Positions 41,722 through 50,482 are shown, counted from the stretch's first letter. The stretch is 64,000 nt of DNA from Vulcanimicrobiota bacterium (GCA_019637395.1 JAHBVR010000024.1:62001-126000), one strand, 5' to 3'. A program made the numbers and translations. The notes: a model not told the origin generated them from the letters alone.

Positions 41722-42635
41722 CGACTTGCCGGCTTGGTGGCAAAAATTATCGCTGGCTGGTAAGTCTCACGGTGGGGGCGGCGACTTGCCGGTCTGGTGG
41801 CAAGAATTACCGCTGGCTGGTAAGTCTCACCGCCGGCTGGCAAGTCTCACCCCGGGGGCGCCGACTTGCCGGCTTGGTGGCAAGAATTACCGCCGGCTGG
41901 TAAGTCTCACCGCGGGGCGGTGACTTGCCGGCTTGGTGGTAAAAATTACCGCTGGCTGGTATGTCTCACCGCGGGGCGGTGACTTGCCGGCTTGGTGGCA
42001 ACAATTACCGCCGGTTGGCAAGTCTCACGGCGGAGGGAGCCCGACTTGTCGGCTTGGTAGTAAAAATTACCACCGGCTGGCAAGTCCCGCGGCGGAGGGA
42101 GCCCGACTTGTCGGCTTGGTGGTAAAAATTACCGCTGGCTGGTATGTCTCACCGCGGGGGCGCCGACTTGCCGGCTTGGTGGCAACAATTGCCGCCGGCT
42201 GGCAAGTCCCGAGGCGGGCGCGCCCACTTGCCGGCTTGGTGGCAACAATTACCGCCGGCTGGTAAGTCTCACGGCGGAGGGAGCCCGACTTGTCGGCTTG
42301 GTGGTAACAATTACCGCCGGCTGGCAAGTCCCGAGGCGGGGAGCCCACTTGCCAGCTTGGTGGCAAAAATTACCGCTGGCTGGTAAGTCTCACGGTGGGG
42401 GCGGCGACTTGCCGGTCTGGTGGCAAGAATTACCGCCGGTTGGCAAGTCTCACGGCGGAGGGAGCCGACTTGCCGGCTTGGTGCAAGAACTACCGCCGGC
42501 TGGTAAGTCCCCGAGGCGGGGGCGCCGACTTGCCGGCTTGGTGGCAAGAATTACTGCCGGCTGGTAAGTCTCACGGCGGAGGGAGCCCGACTTGTCGGCT
42601 TGGTGGCAACAATTACCGCCGGCTGGTAAGTCCCG
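41722..42635 (-). repeat. Array 2: tandem hairpin satellite, 15 units of about 60 bp
   Basis: Fifteen units start GACTTGCCGGC or close variants (41722, 41782, 41862, 41921, 41980, 42042, 42104, 42164, 42224, 42286, 42346, 42406, 42467, 42527, 42588). Each has outer arms GACTTGCC and GGTAAGTC or GGCAAGTC, inner arms GGTGG and CCGCC, and an AT-rich loop such as AAGAATTA. Linkers between units are GC-rich and fall into a few recurring classes. A half-unit duplication lies near 41831. Read on the minus strand the core contains CCGGCGGTAA and TTGTTGCCACC, matching array 1. It lies between the SET-domain gene and the AAA ATPase gene, both on the minus strand. Confidence 0.95.
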
Positions 42636-42699
42636 GAGTAGCTGGAAATTGAGCTGGAGTCCTGTTCTGGACGGCGAGCAGGTGAAGGAAGCCGGTTTC

Positions 42700-43179
42700 C
42701 TATTCCTGGGAGGAAGAGTCCTGGCTGCCGGGCCAAGCGTAGTTTTCTCGTGATTGCGGCAGGTCGCCCCAATATTCGCGCGCCAGCATGTAGCCGCAGC
42801 AGTTGGGAGCGCCGCAGGCACAGGGGAAGCGTTCGTATTCGCTGAGATCGTAGCCGTAGTTGAAGCTGAGCTCTTCGCCGGCTTGCAGGTCGCGGTCAGC
42901 CACGATCCAGATTTGGCCGCCGCTGAGTTCGACGCGGCAGTTAGGACTGCAACTGTGATTGAGGTAGCGAGCCGTGTTCTCTAGAGCTGCTCCGTCGATG
43001 TCGTGGGCGTAGTCGAGGTGGAAGATGTAATTATTGCCGGCCAGGCGGCGGCGGGCGCTCTCTTCTTTGCTGATGTGCTCGCCGCGATATTGCAGAATGC
43101 GCGTGCCGCCGGGAATCGGTTGCGCGGCGAAGAGTCCTTCCCCGGCCCAGCCAGAAGGCCCGATCCGTACCAGGCTCAA
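42700..43179 (-). CDS. SET-domain protein lysine methyltransferase-like
   Basis: A 159-aa protein that is essentially one SET domain. TTG 43179, overlapping the previous stop as TTGA, gives the natural opening SLVRIGPSGWAGEGLFAAQ. The motifs are AGEGLFAAQ (SET-N), RYLNHSCSPNC at 71-81 and GEELSFNYGY at 101-110; a post-SET zinc cluster CACGAPNCCGY at 120-130 completes the site. These are the S-adenosylmethionine and lysine channel residues of eukaryote-like SET enzymes, also found in some bacteria. The target protein is unknown. It lies downstream of a short coupled gene and upstream of hairpin array 2. Confidence 0.88.
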   Translation of the reverse strand: MSLVRIGPSGWAGEGLFAAQPIPGGTRILQYRGEHISKEESARRRLAGNNYIFHLDYAHDIDGAALENTARYLNHSCSPNCRVELSGGQIWIVADRDLQAGEELSFNYGYDLSEYERFPCACGAPNCCGYMLAREYWGDLPQSRENYAWPGSQDSSSQE

Positions 43180-43301
43180 GAGTCGAACAACTGCATGAAC
43201 TTTTCCACCACCTGCTTCTGGCCGCTCTGGTCGAGAGTATCCGCGTCGGGTTTCGTCGAAGTGCGGGTGAAATAGCGCACTCCATCCCCTTCCATCACCA
43301 T
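43176..43301 (-). CDS. Short protein coupled to the SET gene, possibly frameshifted
   Basis: From ATG 43301, 41 residues read MVMEGDGVRYFTRTSTKPDA... to FMQLFDS and end at the TGA overlapping the SET start. Coding-like sequence continues upstream in the same frame (FKGADEPPFL) to a stop at 43343. An ATG at 43351 (MLSDA...) would join it if one C were added in the run near 43337, giving about 58 residues. I recognise no family. The overlap suggests translational coupling with the SET gene. Confidence 0.5.
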   Translation of the reverse strand: MVMEGDGVRYFTRTSTKPDADTLDQSGQKQVVEKFMQLFDS

Positions 43302-43399
43302 CAGGAATGGAGGTTCGTCGGCGCCTTTGAACGCCGGGCGTCACTAAGCATCCAGGGGGATTCCCAACCGGTGCGGGGGTGATCCTGCTGTCCGAGATT

Positions 43400-43834
43400 T
43401 TACAGTCCCATCAGAGCGCGGGCCGCCAGGCCCAGCGGCAACCCGACCAGGATTCCGCCCCCGGCGCCCCAACTCCCTTCCGCGGCGGCTGCGACCCTGG
43501 CCTGACCCTTCTCGCCCATTGCGGGGTTGGCCAGTAGCACTCCGGTCGCTACCAATGGGAGCGCCACGATTCCCGCGAGTCCCCCCTTGGCCAGGCAGGC
43601 CGCCATCTGGGGTCCGGCCAGGCCGGCCGCCACGCCCGTCGCGAATCCGCTGAAGATGCCCACCCGGGTGGCCAAAGGCCATGGCCGCGAGGTCGAAACT
43701 TGCGTTTCGCGATGGACCGGAGCGACGGCCCCCAGGACCAGGGAGTCCACCTGTTCCCGAGGAGTCGTGGGCGGTGCCGCCGGTTTGTGTGAGGCGAATT
43801 GGGTTCGAAAGATCTGGCTGTGCGCGATTTTCAA
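43400..43834 (-). CDS. Small membrane protein, Ala/Gly-rich
   Basis: A 144-aa protein. TTG 43834 is supported by GGAGG at 6-base spacing. The first 60 residues are hydrophilic and Pro-rich (KPAAPPTTPREQV); then two or three hydrophobic Gly/Ala segments follow (RVGIFSGFATGVAAGLAG, GGLAGIVALPLVATGVLLA, GAGGGILVGLPLGLAARAL) that could be membrane helices. There is no signal-peptide-like N-terminus. Function unknown. It lies upstream of the short SET-coupled gene on the same strand. Confidence 0.6.
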   Translation of the reverse strand: MKIAHSQIFRTQFASHKPAAPPTTPREQVDSLVLGAVAPVHRETQVSTSRPWPLATRVGIFSGFATGVAAGLAGPQMAACLAKGGLAGIVALPLVATGVLLANPAMGEKGQARVAAAAEGSWGAGGGILVGLPLGLAARALMGL

Positions 43835-43897
43835 GGGAAACCTCCAGCAGTTTCTGCTCTCAGGTTAGCGCGACCCGCTTAGACCAGACTTAGAAGC

Positions 43898-44594
43898 TCA
43901 AGGCTTTTCGGCGAATTTGCGAGCGCTCCAGGCGGCGTCGGGTTGCAGTCCACGCGCCAGGCAGAACCTGCGCAGATCCTCGAAGCGTTTGCCCACGTCG
44001 AAGGCCAGCCGGAAGCGGAGTTTGCGAAGGCAGACGGGACATAGGAAAAAGCTGCGCGAGTCGAGTTCGTCCAGGTGGTTAACTCCGTTCATCAAGCAGT
44101 TGTAGTCGAGGTAATGGGCCATTCCAAAGAGGTGGGCCACCAGCCTGCAACTGCGCCGCAGGCGCAATTTTCCCAATCAGCCGGTCGGGAATGACCCACG
44201 CCCTGGTCGAGACGAGCCAGGCCAAAACGTAACTCCAGTCGTCTTGTGGGTAGAGGTCGGTGCTCGGGCAGGTCTAATAGCATACGCTCCCACAGATCGG
44301 AGGCCAACAACCGATACTTCTTGACGAAGAAATCAGGGTGGCCTTTGCCGGTTTGAGTGCCGGCAACACCTCACAATAAGCCCGGGTCGACTCCAGTTGC
44401 CCTCCCATAGCAGATAGCTCGGGTCTGGGTGACCCCGGCGAACCGGGCGAAGGACTGGCCTGGTTGATGGGCCCCAGCTGCTCGAACCCCGCTCCGAGCA
44501 ATAGCGGCGTTCGGCGGGCGGAAACCTCGGCTAGAGGCACTTCCGGGGTCGGCCCGGCCTCTGTGGCGCGCAGCCGTAGAACAGAAGCAACCAT
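43898..44594 (-). pseudogene. Decayed archaemetzincin (AmzA/AMZ2-like) metalloprotease gene
   Basis: Successive pieces of an archaemetzincin lie in order but in different frames. These are FEQLGPINQASPS (N-terminal block as in animal AMZ proteins), QPGQSFARF, KKYRLLASDLWERMLLDLPE, TDLYPQDDWSYV (44262-44224), FGLARLDQGVG, and finally RRSCRLVAHLFGMAHYLDYN, NCLMNGVNHLDELD and FFLCPVCLRKLRFRLAFDV down to 43898. The zinc motif HExxHxxGxxH is broken: only AHLFGMAH remains, consistent with loss of four codons holding the catalytic Glu. With at least four frame changes it cannot encode an active enzyme. It resembles eukaryotic AMZ2 more than the short archaeal forms. Confidence 0.75.
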
Positions 44595-44664
44595 GGCAAA
44601 CGGTATCTCATTCGCCCGACTTGGCATCGGGAACCCCATCCCTTTTTCGGCCGTTCCTCTTGGT

Positions 44665-45357
44665 ATGAAGAAAAGCTTGATCCTGTTGCTGTTGGCTACC
44701 TGTCCGCTGCTGGCCGCGCCTTACCGCAAGCCGAGCGCCCAGCAGGCGCGCGCCGTGTCTCTGGGGCAGGGCTTGAACGGGGCCGACCTGGAGCGCATCA
44801 AAGTGGGTAACCAGGCCGGTATCCTCAAGGTGTTGGGAAAGGACGGCCATTCGGTGGCTTTTCTCAAGGGAGCCGATAGTTGGAATGGGGGAGGCATCGA
44901 TGGGCGCGAGTGGGCGCCGGTCAAGCCGGAAGAGCGCGAGGCCATTCTACGGGCGCTGGAAATCAAGGACCCGGTCGACCTTTCCTACCAGTTGATTCTC
45001 AAGTATGAAAAGCTCTCACGCGTACCCGCGTTGGCTTTGATCGGAGTGCTGCAAGAACCACACTCCCACGAATTCTTGAGAAAACGGCTGCAGCCGTCCG
45101 AGGATCAGGTGGCTCGCCGTCAGGCCGTGCTGGCTCTGGCCATCAGTCCCAAGATCGAGCCCGAGGACGTCACCGCCGTTCTCAACCTGTTGAAGCGCGA
45201 TCACAACGCCTGGAACACCTTCGGTGTGGTACAGTTCTTTGAAATGCATCAGGCGCAACTGTCCAAAGACTCCACTTTGAAGGAGCGGGTGCTGGCCACC
45301 AATAGCCCGCACGCCGCCCAGATCGTGAGCCTGCTTCAGTCGCCCGAAAGTAGGTGA
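44665..45357 (+). CDS. Secreted HEAT-like protein of unknown function
   Basis: A 230-aa exported protein. ATG 44665 gives a clean signal peptide (KKSLILLLLATCPLLAAPYR); the longer frame upstream is a shadow of the archaemetzincin pseudogene. The mature protein is helical, with a HEAT-like stretch (EFLRKRLQPSEDQVARRQAV, then VTAVLNLLKRDHNAWNTFGV). It ends 27 bases before the STM4015-family gene and may be the first gene of that operon, or merely adjacent. Confidence 0.65.
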   Translation: MKKSLILLLLATCPLLAAPYRKPSAQQARAVSLGQGLNGADLERIKVGNQAGILKVLGKDGHSVAFLKGADSWNGGGIDGREWAPVKPEEREAILRALEIKDPVDLSYQLILKYEKLSRVPALALIGVLQEPHSHEFLRKRLQPSEDQVARRQAVLALAISPKIEPEDVTAVLNLLKRDHNAWNTFGVVQFFEMHQAQLSKDSTLKERVLATNSPHAAQIVSLLQSPESR

Positions 45358-45384
45358 ACTTACTCCGGGCTCAAAGAAGGCCGG

Positions 45385-46557
45385 ATGAGACGCGAACTGA
45401 TCTATATGGACGCCAAGTCCAGCAAATTCTGGAACATCCAGCTCGCAGGCAGTTCCCATACCGTTACTTACGGACGCATCGGATCGGCCGGCCAGAGCGC
45501 GACCAAGAACTTCGCCAGTGAAGAGCTGGCCCGCAAAGACGCCGAGAAGTTGATCAAGGAGAAGCTAGGTAAAGGCTACGTCGAGGCGGCCGCCGAGACT
45601 CCCCAGGCCGGCCAGTTGCTGGCAGTGGCCTTTCCCAGCGTCATCCACAAAGACGAGATTCAGCGCAATGTGGGAACCTTCGTGGGTCAGCGGGTGGTCG
45701 ACTACGACCCCGAGAAACCGGCCCGCAGCGATGTGGCCTACCGTTTCCGCAGCGACTACGAAAACGATGCCCTGCTCGAGAACCTGGAGCATTTTGCCCA
45801 AACCGAGGCGGCCGCCCAGTGCAGCGCCCTGGTCATCGGAGCCTGGCAGGGGGACGACAGCGGCACCGATTCCAGCCAGGTGATCGCGGCGCTGGTGGCC
45901 CACAAAGCGCGCTTCCCACGCCTGGTTGCCCTGTATCTGGGGGACATCACTTACGAAGAGAACGAAATGTCCTGGATTCAGCAAAGCGACCTCTCGCCGC
46001 TGTTGGAGGCCTACCCGCAACTGCAGCTGCTGCGTACGCGCGGGGGAGAGGGCCTGGAAATCAGCCGCCCGCGCCACGCCAAGCTGCGCGCCCTGGCCAT
46101 GGAAACCGGTGGAATGAACGCCGCGCTGGTACAATCGCTGGGCCGGGCCGAGTTTCCCAACCTGGAGTATCTGGAACTGTGGCTGGGTACCGAGGACTAT
46201 GGCGGCACGGTGACGACCGAGGATTTACAGCCGATCTTGGCCGGCACCCTTTTCCCCAAGCTGAAATACCTGGGTCTGCGCAATAGCGATCAAGCCGACG
46301 CCATGGCTCAGGCAGTGGTCACGGCGCCGCTGCTGCAGCAACTGGAAACTCTGGATCTGTCACTGGGCACATTGTCAGACGAAGGTGCTCGCGCTTTGCT
46401 GCAAATCAAGGCTCCTTTGAAGCGTTTGAACCTCCACCACAACTATATCAGTCCTGAACTGGTCCGCCAGTTAAAGGAGCTTCCGCTGAGCCTGGACGCC
46501 ACCAACCCCTCCGGCATGGAGGCTGACGACGAACGGTATGTCGCCGTCGGGGAATAA
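45385..46557 (+). CDS. STM4015-family protein: WGR domain plus leucine-rich repeats
   Basis: A 390-aa protein. Residues 5-70 form a WGR domain (SSKFWNIQLAGSSHTVTYGR, then FASEELARKDAEKLIKEKL). A linker of about 100 residues is followed by leucine-rich repeats from about 170 to 375 (PRLVALYLGDI, PNLEYLELWLG, FPKLKYLGLRN, LETLDLSLG). This is the STM4015 type found as first gene of the conserved STM4015-STM4011 cluster; function unproven. WGR domains can bind nucleic acid in eukaryotic PARPs, but none is shown here. The next gene starts 20 bases before its stop. Confidence 0.85.
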   Translation: MRRELIYMDAKSSKFWNIQLAGSSHTVTYGRIGSAGQSATKNFASEELARKDAEKLIKEKLGKGYVEAAAETPQAGQLLAVAFPSVIHKDEIQRNVGTFVGQRVVDYDPEKPARSDVAYRFRSDYENDALLENLEHFAQTEAAAQCSALVIGAWQGDDSGTDSSQVIAALVAHKARFPRLVALYLGDITYEENEMSWIQQSDLSPLLEAYPQLQLLRTRGGEGLEISRPRHAKLRALAMETGGMNAALVQSLGRAEFPNLEYLELWLGTEDYGGTVTTEDLQPILAGTLFPKLKYLGLRNSDQADAMAQAVVTAPLLQQLETLDLSLGTLSDEGARALLQIKAPLKRLNLHHNYISPELVRQLKELPLSLDATNPSGMEADDERYVAVGE

Positions 46558-47578
46558 ACGCTTCGGCCTCCTGGGGAATCTCGAAAACCGGCGCGTCCGC
46601 GACTATGTCCAGACCTTGAAAGAACTCGGCCAGCCCGAGCCGCTTTGCTTTGCCTATACGGACCTGTTGCAAAATCCCCGGCCGCTGCCGGTGGATTGCT
46701 TGCGCATTGACTCCCCTGGCGAAAACGATCGGGTGGCTCAATTGCTGATCGAACGGGGAGGCGGCCCCGAGAAGGCGGAAATCGGCCACGGGGAAATTGC
46801 TTATCTTAGGGAGTATTACGAGGGCTATCGGCTGTTTTTGCATAGCTTGAAGACTCCGGCCGTGAATGCTCCCGAAGAGATCGCGGTGATGTTCGATAAG
46901 TGGGCCTGTCACCAGCGCTTCATCCGGGCCGGTCTGCCCCGACCGGCCAGTCAACTGGCCACTGTGGAGTTACTACAAGCCCCGCAGGGCCGCTATTTTC
47001 TCAAACCTTTGCACGGCTCTTCGGCCTCGGGGGTGTGCGCCGTGCGCTGGCACGGCCGGCGCCGCCAACTGATCGCGCCTATCGAGATCGAGGGCGGGCG
47101 CCTCTACAACACGCTGAGAGTGCGCACTTACCGAGAATGCGAAGAAATAGACTTCATCCTGAACCGGTTGCTGCCCCAGGGAATGATGGCCGAGCAGTGG
47201 ATTCCCAAACTGAGCCTGCCCGGTGGTTTCACCGACCTGCGCGTGCTGGTGATCGCCGGGAAAGCCCGCCACCGGGTGGTGCGCCAGAGCCGCACTCCCA
47301 TGACCAACCTGCATTTAGGAAACCGGCGTGGCCAACCAGAAGAAATCGCCGAGTTCCTGCCGGCCGCCCTGGAACTGGCCGAACGCGCCGCCGCCTGCTT
47401 CCCCGGTTGTCTTTACGCGGGGGTGGACGTGCTGCTCGATCTCAAAGGCCGCCCGCTGATCGGGGAAATCAACGCCTTCGGGGATCTTCTGCCCAACCTG
47501 GAACATCAGGGAGAGAGCGCTTATGCGGCCATCATTCGGCAGGTGCTGGCTCGACCGGCGCAAAGCCGAGCGCTATGA
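46538..47578 (+). CDS. STM4014-family ATP-grasp enzyme
   Basis: A 346-aa protein with an ATP-grasp fold. The nucleotide-binding strand FLKPLHGSSASGV is near residues 154-166, FTDLRVLVIAGKARHRVV about 235-252, and the metal-binding tail YAGVDVLLD...LIGEINAFGDLL near 295-325. ATP-grasp ligases join carboxylates to amino or thiol groups, as in peptide or cofactor synthesis. ATG 46538 overlaps the upstream gene by 20 bases, and its stop overlaps the next gene as ATGA. Confidence 0.87.
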   Translation: MSPSGNKRFGLLGNLENRRVRDYVQTLKELGQPEPLCFAYTDLLQNPRPLPVDCLRIDSPGENDRVAQLLIERGGGPEKAEIGHGEIAYLREYYEGYRLFLHSLKTPAVNAPEEIAVMFDKWACHQRFIRAGLPRPASQLATVELLQAPQGRYFLKPLHGSSASGVCAVRWHGRRRQLIAPIEIEGGRLYNTLRVRTYRECEEIDFILNRLLPQGMMAEQWIPKLSLPGGFTDLRVLVIAGKARHRVVRQSRTPMTNLHLGNRRGQPEEIAEFLPAALELAERAAACFPGCLYAGVDVLLDLKGRPLIGEINAFGDLLPNLEHQGESAYAAIIRQVLARPAQSRAL

Positions 47579-48339
47579 AGGAATGGGTGGCGCGCCGGGC
47601 CGATATTCTCCTGATCACCCTGGACACGCTGCGCTACGACGCGGCCCAAACGGCCTGGCATCAAGGACAGCTTGAGGCTCTGGGCCCGCACCTGGGAGCG
47701 CAAGGCTGGGAAGAGCGCCATTCTCCGGCCAGTTTTACTTATGCCGCCCACCAGGCTTTTTTAGCCGGCTTTCTGCCCACGCCGCTGGGTCCAGGGCCGC
47801 ACGCGCGCCTTTTCGCCGCCGAATTTGCCGGCAGTAGCAGCACCACCGAAGACACTTTTACCTTCGAGCAAGCCAGTTTGCCGGAAGCCCTCCAGGCCCG
47901 CGGTTATCATACGGTCTGCATCGGCGGCACCGGATTTTTTAACCAGGCAAACGCGCTCTCGCGAGTCATTCCTTCGCTGTTCGCGGAAAGTCACTGGCGC
48001 CCGGAACTGGGCGTCACCGACCCGCAGTCGCCCCGCCATCAGGTGGCTCAGGCGCTGGCCTGCCGCGACTCCCGGCCCAATTTCACCCTGCTCAACATCT
48101 CAGCCATCCATCAGCCCAACCGCTTTTACACCGGGGCGGACCAGGACGACCTGGCGAGTCACACGGCCGCCCTGCTGGCCGTCGACCAGGCTCTCTTGGA
48201 GCTCTTCCGCGTGGAAAGGCCGACTTTTGTAATCGCCTGTTCCGATCACGGCACCGCATACGGAGAGGACGGCTATCACGGCCACCGCCTGGGTCACCCG
48301 GTGGTATGGACCGTGCCCTACGCCCATTTCAGTCTGTGA
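47575..48339 (+). CDS. STM4013/SEN3800-family hydrolase (alkaline phosphatase/sulfatase fold)
   Basis: A 254-aa protein of the alkaline phosphatase/sulfatase superfamily. The metal-ligand strand ILLITLDTLRYDAA is near residue 10-23, a probable nucleophile loop SPASFTYAAHQAFLAGFLP at about 50-68, and the second metal site ACSDHGTAYGEDGYHGHRLG near the C-terminus. It is shorter than typical sulfatases, as expected for this family. It starts in an ATGA overlap and its TGA overlaps the radical SAM gene as GTGA. The substrate is unknown; removal of a phosphate or sulfate from an intermediate is possible. Confidence 0.85.
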   Translation: MKEWVARRADILLITLDTLRYDAAQTAWHQGQLEALGPHLGAQGWEERHSPASFTYAAHQAFLAGFLPTPLGPGPHARLFAAEFAGSSSTTEDTFTFEQASLPEALQARGYHTVCIGGTGFFNQANALSRVIPSLFAESHWRPELGVTDPQSPRHQVAQALACRDSRPNFTLLNISAIHQPNRFYTGADQDDLASHTAALLAVDQALLELFRVERPTFVIACSDHGTAYGEDGYHGHRLGHPVVWTVPYAHFSL

Positions 48340-49607
48340 ATCTGGCCGACCGCATGCGCGAGGAAAGCTACGACGGCTATACCTACGCCTATCCTCACAA
48401 GACCGCCTACCGCCCGCTCGAGCCCGCTGTGTCGCTGCATGAGGCCTGGCGCGCGGAAGACACCAGCCGGCTCTTTCTCTATGTGCATCTGCCCTTTTGC
48501 GAGATGCGCTGCGGCTTTTGCAACCTATTTACCACCATTCGGCCCGGCCAGGAGCGGGTGGAGGCAACCCTCCAGGCCATTTTACGCCAATCGGAGGTTG
48601 TCTCTCGGGCGATCAAACCCGAGAAAGTGGCCCAGGCCGCCTTCGGGGGCGGCACGCCCAGCTATCTCAGCGAAGAGCAACTGGCCGGTCTTTTCCACCA
48701 TTTGCAACAACACTGGCCGGTGCAATTCACTGAAATCCCGGTATCTTTTGAAACTTCGCCGGGCACGGTCAGGCCGACCAAACTTGCCCTGCTGCGCCAA
48801 CTCGGGGTGGACCGCCTGAGTCTGGGCGTGCAGAGTTTTCGCCCCGAGGATCTGGCCGACCTGAAACGCCCGCAGCCGCCCGGGCAAATTGAACAAGCTT
48901 GCGAATGGATTCGTCAGGCCGGCTTTCCGGTCTTCAACATCGACCTGATCTACGGCAACCAATTACAGGACGAGAACGGCTGGGAGCAATCGTTAAGGAA
49001 AGCGCTGGAATGGCGACCCGAGGAGCTTTACCTGTATCCGCTCTATGTGGGCAAGCTGACCAACCTGGACCGGCTGGGCCGGCGTCCCGGCGAGCGGCGC
49101 CGGGCTCTTTATCGCTTGGCCCGGGAATTGCTCCTCAGTCACGGCTACCAGCAAGTCTCCATGCGTCTGTTTCGCTTGCCCGGAGTGCATGTAGATACCG
49201 ACTACTGCTGCCAGCAGGACGGCATGGTGGGACTCGGGCCGGGCGCTCGCTCGTATACGCGGGCGCTGCACTACAGCAGTGAATACGCGGTCGGGCAGCC
49301 GGGCGTGCGCGCCATCATCGAGGATTTCTGCCGGCGTTCCCCTGAGGAATTTGCCTGGGCCGACTATGGCTTCCGGCTCGACCCTGCCGAGCAGAACCTG
49401 CGCCGTCTCTTGAAGACGTTACTGCGCAACCAGCCGCTCGATTTCGACCCCGGACTGCCTCAACTGGAAGAGCTCGAGCAACTGGGGCTGGCCCAGTCCG
49501 ATCCCTGGAGACTGACCGAAGAAGGATTGGCCTGGAGCGATACCATCGGTCCCTGGCTTTATTCGCCGCCGGTTCAGGAGCGCATGCGGGAATACGAACT
49601 GCGATGA
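48336..49607 (+). CDS. STM4012-family radical SAM protein, HemN-like
   Basis: A 423-aa radical SAM enzyme if begun at GTG 48336, which overlaps the upstream stop as GTGA; an ATG 30 bases earlier in frame is the alternative. The iron-sulfur motif is CEMRCGFC at about 55-62, inside YVHLPFCEMRCGFCNLF, as in HemN/coproporphyrinogen oxidase-like enzymes. AFGGGTPSYLSEEQL, SFETSPGT and RLSLGVQSF are further HemN-type blocks, and a HemN C-terminal region is present. Haem biosynthesis is unlikely given the operon; these proteins belong to a dedicated pathway. Confidence 0.92.
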   Translation: MNLADRMREESYDGYTYAYPHKTAYRPLEPAVSLHEAWRAEDTSRLFLYVHLPFCEMRCGFCNLFTTIRPGQERVEATLQAILRQSEVVSRAIKPEKVAQAAFGGGTPSYLSEEQLAGLFHHLQQHWPVQFTEIPVSFETSPGTVRPTKLALLRQLGVDRLSLGVQSFRPEDLADLKRPQPPGQIEQACEWIRQAGFPVFNIDLIYGNQLQDENGWEQSLRKALEWRPEELYLYPLYVGKLTNLDRLGRRPGERRRALYRLARELLLSHGYQQVSMRLFRLPGVHVDTDYCCQQDGMVGLGPGARSYTRALHYSSEYAVGQPGVRAIIEDFCRRSPEEFAWADYGFRLDPAEQNLRRLLKTLLRNQPLDFDPGLPQLEELEQLGLAQSDPWRLTEEGLAWSDTIGPWLYSPPVQERMREYELR

Positions 49608-50482
49608 GATGGGATCTCTACTACCGCGGCTCGCTTTCCAGTTGCAACTATAGCTGCGGTTACTGTCCCTTCGCCAAGACGCGCAACACCCGCAGCGAAC
49701 TCGCCCGGGACCGCCGGCAATTGCTGCGCTTTCAGCACTGGACGGCCCGGCAGACGGCCCGCCTGGGCATTCTCTTTACGCCCTGGGGAGAGGCGTTGGG
49801 CCACCGCGCTTACCGGCGAACCTTGATTGAACTCTCCCACCAGCCCAACCTCGAGCGGGTGGCCATTCAGACCAACCTGAGCGCGCCTCTCCAGGAGCTG
49901 GCCGAAGCTTCGCCCAGGTTGGCCTTGTGGGCCACCTATCATCCCGGTCAGACCAGCTTGCAGCGATTCGCCGCCCAATGCGCGCGGCTCGACGACTTGA
50001 ACATTGGCTACAGCGTGGGGATGGTAGGCCTCAAAGAGCACTTCGCAGATCTGACCCGCCTGCGCCAGTTGCTGCCTCCCGAGCGTTACCTTTGGATCAA
50101 CGCCTACAAGCGCCGGTCTGACTACTATACAGCCGCCGACATCGATTTCTTGAAGAGCATCGATCCGTATTTCAACTACAACCTGCACCGCTATCCCAGC
50201 TTCAATACGGCCTGCCAGGCCGGCCACCGCAGTTTTGCCGTGGATGGTGAGGGTAACTTGCGCCGCTGTCATTTCGTGGGGGAGGTCCTGGGCAATATCT
50301 ATGAGTCCGACTTCGCACGGCACTTAAAACCGCGGTTGTGCCCCAATCAGACCTGCGGTTGCTACATCGGCTACATTCATCGCCCTGTCTTGCAATGGGA
50401 GCAGCGATTTGGACCGGGATATTTGGAACGCATCCCGAAAAGCGGATCCGCAGTGAACCTTCCAGAAGAGAGTTCTCTATGA
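49604..50482 (+). CDS. STM4011-family radical SAM protein
   Basis: A 292-aa radical SAM enzyme. The 4Fe-4S motif is C14-NYS-C18-GY-C21. A C-terminal Cys-rich segment (ACQAGHRSFAVDGEGNLRRC, then RLCPNQTCGCYIGY) looks like a SPASM-type auxiliary cluster region, the kind used in peptide or cofactor modification. It begins in an ATGA overlap with STM4012 and ends in an ATGA overlap with the TPR gene. Its substrate is unknown. Confidence 0.92.
   Translation: MRWDLYYRGSLSSCNYSCGYCPFAKTRNTRSELARDRRQLLRFQHWTARQTARLGILFTPWGEALGHRAYRRTLIELSHQPNLERVAIQTNLSAPLQELAEASPRLALWATYHPGQTSLQRFAAQCARLDDLNIGYSVGMVGLKEHFADLTRLRQLLPPERYLWINAYKRRSDYYTAADIDFLKSIDPYFNYNLHRYPSFNTACQAGHRSFAVDGEGNLRRCHFVGEVLGNIYESDFARHLKPRLCPNQTCGCYIGYIHRPVLQWEQRFGPGYLERIPKSGSAVNLPEESSL

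Noticed and set aside
41613-42567. Short ORFs inside array 2
   Set aside because: They arise from the repeat period and are Trp/Gly-rich in every frame; no Shine-Dalgarno or conserved motif.
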